Position numbers and translations under genes: made by a program. From positions 3,596,001-3,660,000 of the forward strand of contig BSYQ01000008.1 of the NCBI GenBank assembly GCA_030272585.1: a stretch of 64,000 nt of DNA. The letters are read 5' to 3'. Below are positions 1 to 12,800 of the stretch, one piece after another (positions within the stretch are counted from its first letter, which is position 1; each line of letters opens with the position of its first letter). The notes below the pieces were generated by a model. That model made no database searches and was not told where the DNA came from. It saw only the letters and a program-made list of their open reading frames with translations. The stretch is from Bryopsis sp. KO-2023 (taxonomy: Eukaryota; Chlorophyta; Ulvophyceae; Bryopsidales; Bryopsidaceae).

Positions 1-354
1 ACCCACGTGATCGATATTCTTCTCGCATAACCTTCTGAAACAAAATAAAACTTTTCTTTTCTGCCTACGTTCGGTTTGTTGGCGTTTCGCTACTAAACAA
101 AATTCCTTTTTTCTTAAATATTAAATAAGTGTTAAATATGATAAAAGGAAGCCTGTTTATTGATCAGGCAGTTTTTAAAAACAAAAACACAACCCACTGT
201 AGCATTGTGATTTTTGAAATTTATTGTCAAAGAAACGGGCATTCGAAACAAAAATGTCCCATTGATACTCTTGAATATATTTTCGATAGTTTCCAAATAT
301 ATGACCTTTTTTTGAAGAATTGTTTTTTGAAAAGCATTTCAATCGTTGCATCAG

Positions 355-3300
355 GCCGAGCGGAAGAAGACTCGATGGATGCGAAAATTTCGCGAGTTTT
401 GGACTTGTGGTAAGATTTGTAAAAAAATCACTCCATGTTTTTTTTTCTTAAATCAATATATGCCAAGGATTAAAAAAATAGGAAAATCAAACGGTTTGCT
501 CTTGCCAATGAAAGAAAATTCTTTCCGATAAAAAAAAACCAAAAAACATGCAGGCAAAAGTACAACACACCATGCTGAAATACTCGCAATACACTTTATA
601 TTCACGTTTTTTTTAATTCACTTTTTTCTGGCTTTTTTTTCTGTTTTGACAGGCAATATTACTCTGCTGTTGCTGTGGGTGGTTGCAATTTTGCTGCTAG
701 CATACGTCCAGCAAACCCAAAAGGAGGCCGAAATTTTTGACCCCTTTGAGATTCTTGGAATCGAACAAAATGCCGAAGATCCCGATATCAAAAGAGCATA
801 CAAGAAACTCGCTCTGCAATATCATCCTGACAAGGTTTGTCTTTGTTTTCTTCATATATATAATTTATTTATATTTATATAAATTTTCAAATAAAAGGAA
901 TGAAGGGTTGAGGTGTTGATGAAAGTACCTTTTGCCTTGGAGAAAAGGAAAAAAACCCCACTAATTTCCTGGATTCCATATTTGGATTTTTATGCCTTTT
1001 CCTTTTTTTTTTAAAGCTTTCATGAATTAGTGTTGGAACACTGACAAAAAAACCCTGCTCTTTTCTGGTGAGGGAAAGAAATTCAAATGCACGTACGCAC
1101 AAACTTTATTGCCGTTTTGAGGCTATTTTTAGTAACTAATTAATGAATTAAAAGTTAAAAGAAATATCTTCCTTTTTGGCTCTCTGTTTGTAGAACCCTG
1201 ACCCCAAAGCAGCGGAGTACTTTGCAGAAAAAATCACCAAAGCCCATGCGGCGCTCACCGATCCAATCAGCAAAGAAAACTGGATCAAGCATGGACATCC
1301 AGACGGACCCCAGGTAATCGACATTTTTTTGCCCTTTTTTTTTTCATTGGCAAGGCGATTCCAAACCGATCAAGCACAGCCCTTCCAGTAGATGATGCAC
1401 TATTGACGGAGTCTGGCTGAAAATTTTTCAGAGCTTCGTGTCGAATATCTCTGCTTATTCACTTTTTGATGTTGGCTTACTCATCCACCATTCCGTTTTT
1501 TTTAATCTTTTTTTTTGGCTTCGTTTTGATGCGCCCCACTTTATCATTTCCACTTTTTTTTTAAATCTGTTCAACTGTCGCCACATCCCATCCACAGGGT
1601 AGCGCTGTGGGCATCGCCATTCCAAAATGGCTGCTGGAAGAACTCAAAGACAAAAAACGCGCGCCGATGGCATTGCTGTTGATGGTTGCCAGCTTCATCC
1701 TCCTGCCTTTGGCAATAATGGGGTGCTTCCTTTTCCGCTCGAACAAATTCACGGGCCCAAACAACATAATGCACGAAACGCTGGAGTATTATGCCTATTC
1801 AAAGTACAACGTCAAGGAATCTCAGGTTAGAACTCCGATGCCAATCTAAATTAGTCATTCGTTAAGTATGATTTGTAATAACCTCACTGCTTGTTTCATT
1901 GAGTCTAGTGCTCGTCAGGTGTTTTTTTCACCACCCCCTTTGTTGTGGATGGTTTCATTTTTTTTTTAATTTAATAGGTGGAGTGTTGCTGTTCAATTCT
2001 ACTCCACTATTTTTTCGTTATTGGAGTTGATAAGAAAGATTAAAAAAAAAGATAAAAGATAAATATTTGTTCTGGCATTTTCCTTCGCCATGTGGTGCAA
2101 TGAGTCTGTACATGATGGTTGATTGAAATGCATTCTTTTGTGCTTTTTTTTCTTCTTCCTTTTTTGAATCAAAAAAAAAAACAAAAAAAAACAGAGCATC
2201 GTGCGAATCCCTGAAACTTTGGTCGTGGCAAAAGAGTTCATCACTTTGCACACTCCCGCTGAGCATCAGCCCGCCTGCGAGGATATCAGAAAACTGATGC
2301 TCAGGTATCACCCCGAGCTGAAGGAAAAAGCTGCTTTCTGGAAACGCAGGGCATCGGTCGTCAAGGTGAGTCCATTCTTTTTTTTTCCCATTTTTATGTT
2401 TGCAAAAACAAAAAACTAAAACAAATCTTCCTCTGAAGTACAGCATGATGTATTTCACCCCACTTATTTCGGTGGTTGGAATTTGAATTTTTTGTATTTC
2501 CTGGGGTTTCAGAGCTACGCAGTGCCTCTGGTGATTAGTAATGCACACAATTTTGTTTTCGATTCGTTTTTTTTTTCCTGGATTATTTTTTCCAAAAAAA
2601 ATATATATTGTTGCTGTAGGCTCATTTGCTCCTCCTCACTCATCTGGAAAGGGAGCAAGACAGCGTGCCGGCGCTGCTTCAAAACGATTTGAAATACGTC
2701 CAAGAAAGAACGCCCGCCCTGCTCGAGGAAATCGTCAAGATTGCTTGTATACCGAGGCGACCTTATGGATATGGATGGCTGGTGAGAAAAAAAAAAAACT
2801 ACGTGATACGATGTGTATATTTTATGTTTTTGTTTTTTTGGTCATATGTTTTGGTGAATTCGCTTTTTTGTTTTCTTAAACAATTAATCCTCACAAGACT
2901 CACAAAATCGGGAAAAAGGGTGAAAAGACACAGGGACGAAAATCAATAAATTTGTTTGAGGAAAACCGTGCATTACGTGATCAGTGACGAAAACTGTTTA
3001 TATCGCAGTGAGGTTGTCGACCTGTGATTTTGCTAACCAAGATCTGCACTGATATCACGTAATTCTGCTGTCGCACGCTTGAAATTTGATAATTTGATTT
3101 ATATTTATGTAAACAAGAAATCTCTTTTCTTGCTCTTTTTCTTCCTCTCTACTTTAAATCAGCAGAATAATAAAAGAATCCGAAAGCATGTTTTTCTATG
3201 TGTTTCTTTTTCTATCTTTTGTCAAGGAAGAAAGCCACTGTTGCCTGTCCGCTGTTTGTTACGTAAAATCTCGCTCCTCGAGGGATGTTGCATATACATA

Positions 3301-6300
3301 TTGTACATTTTATTGAGATTTGTTTTCACAAGGCCAAAAGGCCGGATGCAGCCTGTTCACGAAAATGTGCTTATAAAAATATAAAAAAAAATTGGAAGAA
3401 TATACACACATATATATATATATTGGACTGTTGATTTCTTGATGTCTGTCTGTAGACTCCCACCATCGGAGCGATCCAGATGTCCCAATGCGTGGTGCAA
3501 GCGGTGCCTATCGCCTCCAGGAAGCAAACCACTCGAAGGGACCATGCTGATGGGTATGCTGCTCTCCTGCAATTGCCAGGGATGAATACGGACCTTTTGA
3601 GGCAGATGCAGAAAAAGAGGATTCAAAGTCTCAACGGTACTTGCTTGCTGTCAGAAAATATATTCATTCTGTATGCATGTATTTATGTGGAAAACAGTGC
3701 AGCACCGACGTGGGCATCAGCAATAATAGGATGAGTCAATTGTTTCTGTTCGTCGTTCGATATACGATCTATCATGGCTTTGTTTCGGTTTTTTTGCTGT
3801 TCTTTCTCTGATGGACATGTGAAACGTATTTTTGAAAGGAAACCTTCGGTGTAAAAAATGTTGGAAAAGGATCGCACTGCCTTATTTATGCACCTTCTAA
3901 TTTTGCAGATCTGATAAAAATGGATGATAAAGATCGAGTCGAACTTCTGAACGGGCTTCGATTGGAGAACACCACCATTCAAGACATCGACACGTCCATC
4001 GGAGCGATCCCCCAGCTGACAGTCACAGCGGAATGCGTAGTGGATGGCGAGGAGGAAATCATTGAAGGGGATGTCGTCACTTGCAGGGTGGGGTCATCAT
4101 TTTTTTTTACTTTTTAAATAAAAATCAAAATGGAAAAGAATCGTATGTTCGAAACAGAGAAAAAGTTACCACCATCCGGGAGGTTTGAATTTCTCTGGTG
4201 TTGTGGTGTTTTTTGGTTTTTTTTGCTGAATCCATCATGTCGAGGCAAAAAAAAAAAAGAATTAAAACGGAAAGGAAGTCCATCCAATCGAGTGGAAATG
4301 AGCCCTTATTTTTTTTTGCCGTGAAATGCACGGAATGAGATGCTATTTTGCAGTGGCAGAAATCACGCATGGGTTTGACCCAGGCTATTCTTTCACTAAT
4401 CCGAAAATAAAATAAAAATAAAAAGGAGCCCTAATTTTTTTCCATTTCATTTCAGCGATGGATGGGTGTGTTTTTCTGATTCTCCATTACAGAAGTTTTG
4501 TGAAAGGAAAACGCTTGGGGATGGTTTCGCAGGTGCATTTGGTCATTACTCGTCGCAGCCACGAAAGTGGGGATTTCACGGAGTCTGACCTTCGAGGTCA
4601 GGGGGCCCAAGTGTTTTCTCCATACTTTCCTTTCAAGAGGACGGAGAAGTGGTATGTGATTTTGGCATATCAGCCCTGGAACGCCGTTCTCACTTGGACG
4701 CACACCACATTGAAAGATGCTGAGCTGTACGGGCTGCAATATGGCGATCCAATCGAGAAGAAGAACAATGGCCAGGTGTTGATTTAATTTATTCGAAATT
4801 TTCTGGAAACCAATTAACGATCGAGAAGATTGTTGTGATGGTGTGGCCATCAGCCATCAGGAACCTGCGAGGGTTTTGTTTTTGGTTTTTTGTTCTATCT
4901 TTTTTTTCAATTTTTTTTTGTTGGGGGGGGGGGTTGATCCACAGAAAAGTCGTTTTCTCTGCGCAATTACGGAATGCAGGATTCAATATTATATCCGCCG
5001 ACCGTAAAAACGGTTGTCTTTTCGTTTCATTGCAAATACCTTGTGTGTTCGATGCACTGCACTGGGGAAGTTTCAAAAACAACAGGCCCCGAGAACAATG
5101 ATATAATTTGTTTTTTTGGAGAAAAAAAAATCAAATTCATTTTCTGCGGTGTCAGACCCCAGTGGAAGCCGATTTGACGGGAGGCCAAACGATCGAAATG
5201 CAATTCCCTGCACGTCACGAAGGGACCTTCGACTTCCAAGTGATCTGCATGTCTGACTGCTGGATCGGATGCGATCAAACCATTCCTGTGAAAGTGACCG
5301 TCAGGAAGCAAGCGAGAACCAGACTAGGGTCGACAAGGCCGTCCCCGATGGGGGCGGATTCAGGTAGCTGCATGTTCATTTTTTGAACATCCTGTTTTTT
5401 TTTTGCTCTCCTTATTCATTCTTGGAACATCAATCCATTGTGTCCGTCGTTCATCGTTTTTGCTTTTTGAGGTGAGGAGGTGATGAGACTAGGCAAAAAT
5501 CAGCAGACGAGGAAGTTGGAAATCGTCCCCCACAGTAGAGCATCCTTTTTTTTAACGAAAATTAATTTACATACAGAGATTATACCCTTAACCTAAATCA
5601 ACCCTCAACCGTAAAATCAATAAAAAATCATGCATACTTACACACTCGAAAAAATATGCATATTTCAGTTTTATTTTTATTTTTGGAGGAGGAGAGGGTC
5701 GTGCTTTCTGTCGTGTTTTCCCCAAATTATTTTGTTTTCGGCACCAACCCTCCCCTCACTGTGCTTTTCATTTTTCCTTTCACAGATGATGATGACGAAG
5801 ATGATGTCACACAAAAAAGAGTGGTCAAGAAGCAAGAACCCAAAGAGAAAGTGCCTGATGATGGCACAAAGTACGCAGCCGAGGTGGAAGAAGAAGAGGA
5901 GGAAGCGGAAGATGACGATGATGAAGAAGATTACGATTACGACAGCGATGAAACTGGAGAGCTCGAAACAGGTGGGGTGGCGAAACTGAATCGCACCGAG
6001 AATGCGTCTTTTTAATGCCTATCTTAAATTTCTCTCCGCTTTTCTGATCTTAAATTTCTCTCTGCCCAGTTTATCGTGGGTTTTATGAGATGCATCGGGA
6101 GGTTTTTGTCGCTCATTGGCTCCGAAAAGCCAAACCGAGATGATCTTCTCCGAGAAGGCGAAATAATTCTATTTAAGAAAATTGCTGTGTTTGTTTTTCC
6201 GAAATGAAAAAATTAATGAAAAAAAGCCTTGTGTAGGTTGTGTAACTCTGCCTGTGAAAATGAGTGCTTCAAAAAAAAAAAAAAAACACTTGATAAACCA

Positions 6301-6470
6301 ATGGAAAATCTGCTTCGCTGTGACATGGGGGGGTTGGGTTTTTTTTTGCTGTGGTGGATTCAAGTGTCAGGTTTTATCGTGTGTCAGGTTCGGATGAGGA
6401 TGAGCAGTACCGGCAAGGAAATGGAACGTCGACCGACGAAGAGATTTCTGAAACTGATGGTTTGCAGTGA
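355..6470 (+). CDS. SEC63: SEC63 / ERdj2-like ER translocon J-protein, 5' partial
   Basis: Exons that stay in phase are 355-409, 653-834, 1194-1313, 1598-1825, 2195-2365, 2620-2781, 3456-3636, 3909-4087, 4533-4775, 5156-5363, 5786-5971 and 6388-6470 (stop TGA), about 665 codons. Order: a membrane segment ([18 protein letters not shown]), a J domain with the HPD motif (YHPDK, end of the second exon), a further membrane helix in exon 1598-1825, the long Sec63/Brl region, then a C-terminus rich in D and E. This order matches plant ERdj2 and yeast Sec63, which sit in the ER membrane and recruit BiP to the Sec61 channel for protein import. The first exon(s), with the start codon and first membrane helix, are not recognised before 355 and may lie outside the window. 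The last exons encode the acidic tail that in yeast binds Sec62 (family knowledge). Confidence 0.93.
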
Positions 6471-6887
6471 TCCTTTGCGAGAAGTGTGTCTAATCAATTT
6501 AGTTGATAGGTTTGATTTGCTTTTTGGTTCACGTTCATTGAAGAAACACACACACACAGAAGGGGGGGGGGAGGGGTTCCAGAAGACAAAAAGAAAGAAG
6601 GTTTATGTGTGTGTGTGTGTTTGTGTGTACTGTTAAGCTTCTTTTTTTCCTTTCCTCCTCTGGTTGGCGTCTTTTCCTGGTGCAAATTTCATTCTTTGAG
6701 GTCGGTTGAGTTTTTCTGCGTTTTTTTTTTCCTCAATTCTGGAAAGAATGAATGACAACGGGGCTGGGAAGGCGGCTCCTGAAAGGAAAGAGAATTATGG
6801 AATAGAAGAAGATTGAGTATCAATATGGAAGGGAAATAAGTTGGAAAGTGCAACCTGATGTCATTTACAGTGGGGACACATCGAGTT
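6471..6887. other. Spacer after SEC63 with CA/GT low-complexity tracts
   Basis: No supportable gene. A CA repeat at about 6546-6557, a G-rich run just after it and a GT repeat at about 6605-6628 face each other and could pair as an imperfect hairpin. Confidence 0.6.
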
Positions 6888-7310
6888 TTTTTTCTGCCTT
6901 TTGCATTTGCACTTGGCAATCCACTTCGACAAATTCGGTGGCTACGTGATTTCCTTTCAAAAGCACAGGTCGACACACGTGCGCAGTGATTGCCAGGCTG
7001 TCTTTTTCGAGACCGGTGTCCACCGCAATATAAACCTGAAAGAAGGAAAAATAAAACAATGAAACAAAAAAATAAGACAAATTGACCTCAAATTTCCTGT
7101 GGAAGAAAAAAAAAAATGAGGAAAAACGAAAACGATCCCCGAGAAAACGGTGGAAGAGATGAAAAGGAAATGAAGCTTACTTTCTGAAAGTAAAGAACAG
7201 GTTCCAGCAACATCAAAACATGGTTTGCATATTGCATAGAATTAAATGAACAGAAGCGCACGAGATTTGTCTACACTGTAAACTTCCATCTCCATATATT
7301 TGTATGTCTT
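6888..7310 (-). pseudogene. Partial duplicated copy of eIF3f (middle exons), decayed
   Basis: On the minus strand 7036-6890 reads almost the same as exon 4 of the intact eIF3f gene at 47979-47826 (shared stretch EKDSLAITAHV, then RPVLLKGNHVATEFVEVDC). The intron next to it is also similar, and a shortened relative of exon 3 lies at about 7240-7300 with roughly 50 bases of coding sequence missing. Because intron sequence is kept, this is a DNA-level segmental copy and not a processed retrocopy. The exons for the N-terminal MPN half and the C-terminus are absent and the flanks are unrelated, so it cannot encode a working subunit. A few substitutions (for example V to A and S to G near the start of the exon) suggest some age. 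Confidence 0.85.
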
Positions 7311-7340
7311 TTTTCGTTTGTTCCATCTCTGGCTGGCTCC

Positions 7341-8147
7341 TGTGAGAAAAAAAAATCAACAGCAGCTTGAAAAAGAAAAGACCTCCTTTTGAAAAGATGC
7401 ATGGGAATATTGGTCATCCCCACTCACTGCACTTTGTGAAACATTCTCAACACAGGAACCATGCTTTCTGTTCACCAAACATCCACTCCTCGAACCCATT
7501 GCATGAGGTGGCCCAGCGCCACGCCGACGTAAGGGGCACTAGTGAAAATGCCCTGCATTTTACGCATATGTGTTTTTGCTGTTTTGTAAATAGTATGTAC
7601 TTCGAGTGTGAAATTATGTAAAAATCATGTCCTGTGAAGCACCTTCATGTGCACATGTATTATTGTTGTAGAGCAGTTGTAAAAAACATGTCGACCACAA
7701 TTCCTGGAACATATAATAGAAACACGGTTTGAAATAAATGAAAAAACACACACGACTGTCCCAAACTCTCAACGCAGAGTTTTTATTAAAAAAAAAACCT
7801 TTAACCAACAACTTCGAATACACACGTCCAAACCCAATACAATATTATATGCGGAGAAGCCCATAAATCTTTTCACTATTGCAGTGGTGTGCTCAATTTT
7901 GGTGCAACGTTCCAGTTTGCTTGAAATGCGAACAACAACCCTTTAGCTCCGACTCCATGATAATTGTCACATGGTGCGACAGCAACATTAGTCGGCAAGA
8001 CATACTGGACAGGCCATAAAACGTCTCGCCAGGTCCCTTCCAAAGATTGAGTTACGAATTTGGGCTCATTCTTGTTTGAAGAACCCACCACCAACGTGGA
8101 AAGTCGAAAGTGACCTCTAACCTTCGGAGGTGAAGCTTTGGAGGGTG
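7341..8147. other. Region without an assignable gene
   Basis: A 72-codon minus-strand open frame (8094-7876) looks protein-like in composition but has no recognised family, start or partner exon. The rest is short frames only. The 5' flank of the coiled-coil gene probably lies here. Confidence 0.4.
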
Positions 8148-8258
8148 ATGTTGCAAGACTTGGGGAACGAGGAGGAAAAGGAGGGCAAAAAAGACGTCGC
8201 GGTGATGGAAGGTGAGAGATGCAAATTTGATGATCTTTGGAATATGGTTAAAAGCAAA

Positions 8259-8548
8259 TGTTACGAGCGTTTTCTTTGATTGGATTAGGTAAGCTGTGAT
8301 AAGGGTTTGACGTGGTAGGTGTTGTGTAGTTAGTCTGGGTTAGAAGAGATTAGGTACGGTTATGTAAGGGGTAGTCAGGTTCCTGGGAGCTTCACCTCAC
8401 TGTGAAGTTCCCAGGGAAAGAAGGTTCCAGAGAAGTCCAGGAAGGGGTTCGCCCAAGTATATAAGGGCATTGTTTTTTGTATTCGTTGTAACATTTTTTG
8501 ACTCCTATTCTTCCCGTCTCGACTCTATTTACGCCCCAAGGCGTAACA
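8259..8548 (+). repeat. 5' LTR of the chromovirus
   Basis: 290 bp, ends TG...CA inside the short inverted repeat TGTTACG/CGTAACA. It matches 13849-14138 at every position I compared. Confidence 0.96.
8458..8465 (+). promoter_or_regulatory. TATA box in the 5' LTR
   Basis: TATATAAG lies about 90 bp before the LTR end, the expected place for the U3 promoter of the element. The same sequence recurs in the 3' LTR, from where it could drive the downstream host exons. Confidence 0.6.
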
Positions 8549-8550
8549 AT

Positions 8551-8563
8551 TGGTTTCGGAGCC
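8551..8563 (+). other. Primer-binding site of the chromovirus
   Basis: TGGTTTCGGAGCC starts two bases after the 5' LTR. It begins with TGG, the complement of a tRNA CCA end, and resembles plant retroelement sites for initiator Met tRNA. The first 12 bases recur after the LTR at 63634-63877. Confidence 0.75.
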
Positions 8564-8650
8564 GACGATCCTTTGGACCAAAAGTGATTCGGTTTCCAAA
8601 AAGGAGCCACGGGGAAGCTATACCGTTACGGACCGTGCCGTGAGGGAAAA

Positions 8651-9814
8651 ATGATGAGAATGGGCCCACTGATGCTGGTGGTGGTTTGGAGTTTGCTGTG
8701 TGTCGGAGGACGGGCACACTACGGAGCGGCCGCGCAAACACCGCTCTCCAAACCCAACGATGTGGAGTTATTGCACGATTTGAAGCGATTGAGAGATGAG
8801 AACGCGGAGATGAAAAAAGAGCGTTTGCAGTTGATGGAGTCGTTGAACCTATTGAAACGGCAAGTTCGGGAAATGAAGCAAGAGAATGGAGAGAACAAGG
8901 GTGCTTCAGCAGGAGATTGGTTCGCGAGTTTCTTTTCCGCATCGCAACCGGAAGTTACGATTGAAGGATGTTCCTCGGTGTGGTGTTGTTTCACTCTGAT
9001 GAAGGATGTGAGCATGGAGCTGGGGAAAAAATTGTTTGCTTTTGGATGGAGATTCGTGAAGGACCCTATCAGTGGAGTGTATAAGTTGTGGAAAATTGCT
9101 GAGAGAGCTGAAATATCAGAGTTTTTGGGTGGAGTCCTTATTTTACTCATTCTGAATGGATTGGCTTTTTGCGTAATGGAAGTAAAAAAGGTGATGAATG
9201 CACTGGGCCGTGGATTCAAATTGTTGGGGAAATTGCCTTTGGTGGAGATGATAAAATATATGTGGAGCATCACAAAGAAGGTTTTGAGTCCTGCTTTGGC
9301 GGCAATTAAGGAGAAGGAAACCAAAGAGGAGAAAAATAAAAAGGACGAAGAGAACATGAAGCTGGTTATGGAGATGTTGACTCAAATGGGCCAGGAACTG
9401 CAAGAGCTCAAGAATGTGAAACAAGAGCCCAAGCCAGTGTACCAAAGGGCGCAAGTGGAGTGTCACCACTGTGGAGAAAAGGGTCATTACGCTTTCGCAT
9501 GCCCCAGGAAGACATGTATGTTTTGTGGCAGAACCGGACATCGATCACATGAGTGTAAACAAGCCAAACCATGTGGACACTGTGGAATTAAAGGCCATTT
9601 GACGAGAGACTGTCGACGTCGAGGAAACCAAGGTGGCCAAAGAAGGGAAAGGTCAGCCTCACCGGATAGTGGATTCGCTTTTCGTCAACGTGAGGAAAGC
9701 CCAAGGGGAAGGTCAAGGAGCCCTGTGAGAATGGACAAGGCACCTACTCTCAATGCTTTGACAACACCTGAGCCTTCCGCCCCCCCACAGTCGGAAAACT
9801 GCCAAGCTCTCTAG
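8651..9814 (+). CDS. gag: Gag polyprotein with membrane segments and three CCHC knuckles
   Basis: 387 codons from ATG at 8651. Residues 5-18 are hydrophobic and followed by a small-residue stretch, like a signal peptide. About 40-82 is a charged coiled coil, about 158-177 a second hydrophobic helix ([16 protein letters not shown]), and about 271-322 three CX2CX4HX4C zinc knuckles (for example [14 protein letters not shown]), followed by an R/S-rich tail. The knuckles identify it as the nucleocapsid part of Gag, which packages the RNA. The N-terminal hydrophobic segments are unusual for a chromovirus Gag and suggest association with a membrane; this is inference. The start is the first ATG after the leader. 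The frame ends at TAG 9812-9814 and overlaps pol. Confidence 0.88.
   Translation: MMRMGPLMLVVVWSLLCVGGRAHYGAAAQTPLSKPNDVELLHDLKRLRDENAEMKKERLQLMESLNLLKRQVREMKQENGENKGASAGDWFASFFSASQPEVTIEGCSSVWCCFTLMKDVSMELGKKLFAFGWRFVKDPISGVYKLWKIAERAEISEFLGGVLILLILNGLAFCVMEVKKVMNALGRGFKLLGKLPLVEMIKYMWSITKKVLSPALAAIKEKETKEEKNKKDEENMKLVMEMLTQMGQELQELKNVKQEPKPVYQRAQVECHHCGEKGHYAFACPRKTCMFCGRTGHRSHECKQAKPCGHCGIKGHLTRDCRRRGNQGGQRRERSASPDSGFAFRQREESPRGRSRSPVRMDKAPTLNALTTPEPSAPPQSENCQAL
9772..9814 (+). promoter_or_regulatory. gag-pol overlap with candidate -1 frameshift site
   Basis: The pol frame opens just after a TGA at 9769-9771, and gag ends at 9814, so the two overlap by 43 nt with pol in the -1 frame. Inside the overlap, 9781-9787 reads CCCCCCA, placed as C CCC CCA against the gag codons GCC CCC CCA. 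This fits the X XXY YYZ slippery pattern. There is no good ATG at the start of pol, which also favours recoding. Confidence 0.5.
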
Positions 9815-12800
9815 ACTGTGAAGGTTCCAGTTTGGAGGAGGAGCGGAAGCAGAACCTTTGGGATGTGCAAAAGGAGAATTATGGAGGAGAAGTAGCCTCA
9901 GAGTATTGCTCCCCAGTGCATTCTGTGAAAGGAAAAAACAAGCTGCTGACGGTGAATGGGAAGCTGAATGATAAGACTGTTTTTGTACTTGTGGATTCTG
10001 GTTCGACTGGGAACTTTCTCGCAAAAAAGTATGTCGAAAAAAGAGGGTTTGAGTTGAAGGACACTGGGAAGTGTGGTCCTTCAAGAGTGGAATTGGCAAA
10101 TGGAAAGACCCAAGAGGTTTCTTGTTTGCAAAATGCATTGGTGTTGCAATTGGGCAAGTTTGAATGTAGGATCAAGCCACAAGTTACTGATTTGAGTACA
10201 TATGATTTGATATTGGGACAGCCATGGTTGGAAAAGTTTCAACCAGATATTGGGTGGAAAGAAAAAAGAATATGGGTGGACAATGTTTGTGTCCAAGCTG
10301 GGCAGATGCCAAGAACAGATCGAGATGTGGATGTTTTGACAGTGCTGAGTGAGACGTTGAAGGTGAAAAAGTTGTCGGAGAAGGCAAGAATGCCTACGAA
10401 AGGGAGTACAGATGCTGCAGGATATGATCTCTACAGTTCGGAATCGTGCCAAGTGCCAGCTAAAGGGAGAATGTTGGTCAGTACAGATATTGCAATGGAA
10501 ATCCCAAGGAGTGCATATGGAAGAATCGCACCACGATCGGGATTGGCTGCTAAGCATTGTATTGATGTGGGAGCTGGTGTGGTGGATGCGGACTACAGAG
10601 GACCAGTAAAGGTGTTGTTAATCAATATGGGAGAACAGGATTTCGACGTGAAGAAAGGAGATCGAGTAGCACAACTGATTATGGAGCAGGTGTGCCCAGT
10701 AACAATTAAGGAGGTACCTGAGTTGAGGGATACCAAGCGGAGTGGTGGTGGTTTTGGGTCGACGGGGTTTCGAACACAGAGCCCAAAGCGGACGTCACCA
10801 CCAGTTGTGGTTCAAAAGCGTGAGTCCCCAATCACACCGGAGTTGGAAGACGTATGTCGAGGACATGAGGATCCCGCAGTCAAAGACCAACTCTGGACAA
10901 TCTTGGCGGACTACAGCGATGTGTTCGAGGAGCCGAACGAGTTGCCCCCTCATCGTGGGAAGTACGACCATGCAATTCTGGAAGAACCTGGCGCGACGCC
11001 GGCAAGCAAGGCATCGTATCGTTACTCCCCGGAAGACTACGAGGAGATGCGAAAGCAAATCAAGGAGCTCTTATCTAAACAGTTCATTGAGAGATCCACC
11101 AGTGCATATGCGGCTCCGCTGGTATTCGTGAGTAAGAAGAATGGCAAACGGCGAATGGCGGTGGATTATCGCCAATTGAATGCTCAGACGGTTCCCAACA
11201 AATACCCTCTGCCCCATCAGGATGACCTCTTTGACCAAGTAAAATCAGCGAAATGGATGTCAAAAATCGATCTTCGATCAGGTTATCACCAGCTGAGAAT
11301 GAAAGAAGGTGACGAACACAAAACCGCATTTCGATGTCGGTATGGCCATTATCAATATCAGGTCATGCCTTTTGGCCTCATTAACGCTCCTGCGAGTTTT
11401 ATGGAGTTAATGAATGATATTTTGAAAGAAGAAATCGACAAATGCGTCCAGGTGTTTATTGATGATATTTTGATATACAGTGATAGCTTTGAACAACATA
11501 TTGCAGATGTTCGCCGAGTTTTGGAAAATTTGAGGGAAAATCAATTGAAAGCACGACCAGAAAAGTGCGAGTTTTTCCAAAAGAGAATCGAGTTTTTAGG
11601 CCATTTTGTGGGTCAAGGAAATTTGGAAGTGATGGATGATAAGGTGAAAACGGTCAGCGAATGGGAACGTCCTGGCTGTGTTAAAGACATCCAGTCGTTT
11701 TTGGGTCTAACGGGATATTACAGACGATTTATCCAAAATTACAGCAAGGTCGCGTTACCGTTGACGGAGTTGACGAAAAAAGGAAACCCTTGGAAGTGGT
11801 CCAGTGATGCCGAGAAAGCTTTCCAACAGTTGAAACGCCTACTGTGTGAAGCACCGATCCTGAAGATCCCGGATACGACGAGAGCATTTCGAGTTGAAAC
11901 TGATGCCAGTGGAGTAGCATGTGGCATGATTTTATCCCAGGAGCATGAGGGTCGATGGCACCCTGTGGCCTACGGCTCCTACAAATTCAATCGACACGAA
12001 CGCAATTATCCGGTGTGGGAGCAGGAATTATTGGCCATCATTAAAGCGATCAAGATGTGGCGGCCATACCTGTTGAATGGTCATGAACATGAGGTCATCA
12101 CCAACCACAAGGGCCTCGAGCACTTCCTCAAGAAGAAAGATCTGACGGGCAGACAAGCAAGGTGGATGGAAACCTTGACTGATTATCGATTGAAGATTAC
12201 TTACCGGCCCGGAAAAGCAAACAATGCAGCTGATGCGATCTCTCGAAAATCAGTTTCACCGACGGGCACTCCACCAGAGGAAAGAAGTGGTGCCTCTTTT
12301 GATGACCAAATGAGTGCACAGCTGTTCCTATTGGAGACGCAAGAGTGGGAACAATGGAAAGAGATCATTATCAGTGCATTGGAAACTGATGAGAGAGCCA
12401 AGTCAGTGAGACACAACCTGGCACAAGGTCATATGTTCGAGGAATGGAAGGACGAGCAGGGACTGCTCTTTCAGAAAAAGGGGAAACAGGAAGCAGGGCC
12501 AAAGGTGTGGAGAGTGTATGTGCCAGAAGGTGTTGGTAATGAGGTGAAGATGCAAATGATTGAAAAGCTTCACAATGATGGACATTGGGGTGTGTGGAAA
12601 ACATTGAATCAGGTGGAAAGACGTTTTTATTGGCCAAGAATGATTTCAGATGTGAGAAAGTTTGTTCATGACTGCCCTGACTGTGCAGCTCAGAAAGTGG
12701 AAAGGAAAAGATCAGGGGGAAAATTACAACCATTGGAAATCCCAGGAAGGCTGTGGGATGTGATTACAATGGATTTTGTTTTTGGTTTACCTTTGGTGGA

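Noticed and set aside
129-413. 94-codon frame as the first exon of SEC63
   Set aside because: It is out of frame with the segment that joins to the TM-J domain exon. The correct frame for 355-409 is the overlapping one, and no good N-terminal exon was seen.
8719-9357. 212-codon minus-strand frame
   Set aside because: Antisense shadow of gag, whose coiled coil and zinc knuckles clearly give the coding strand.
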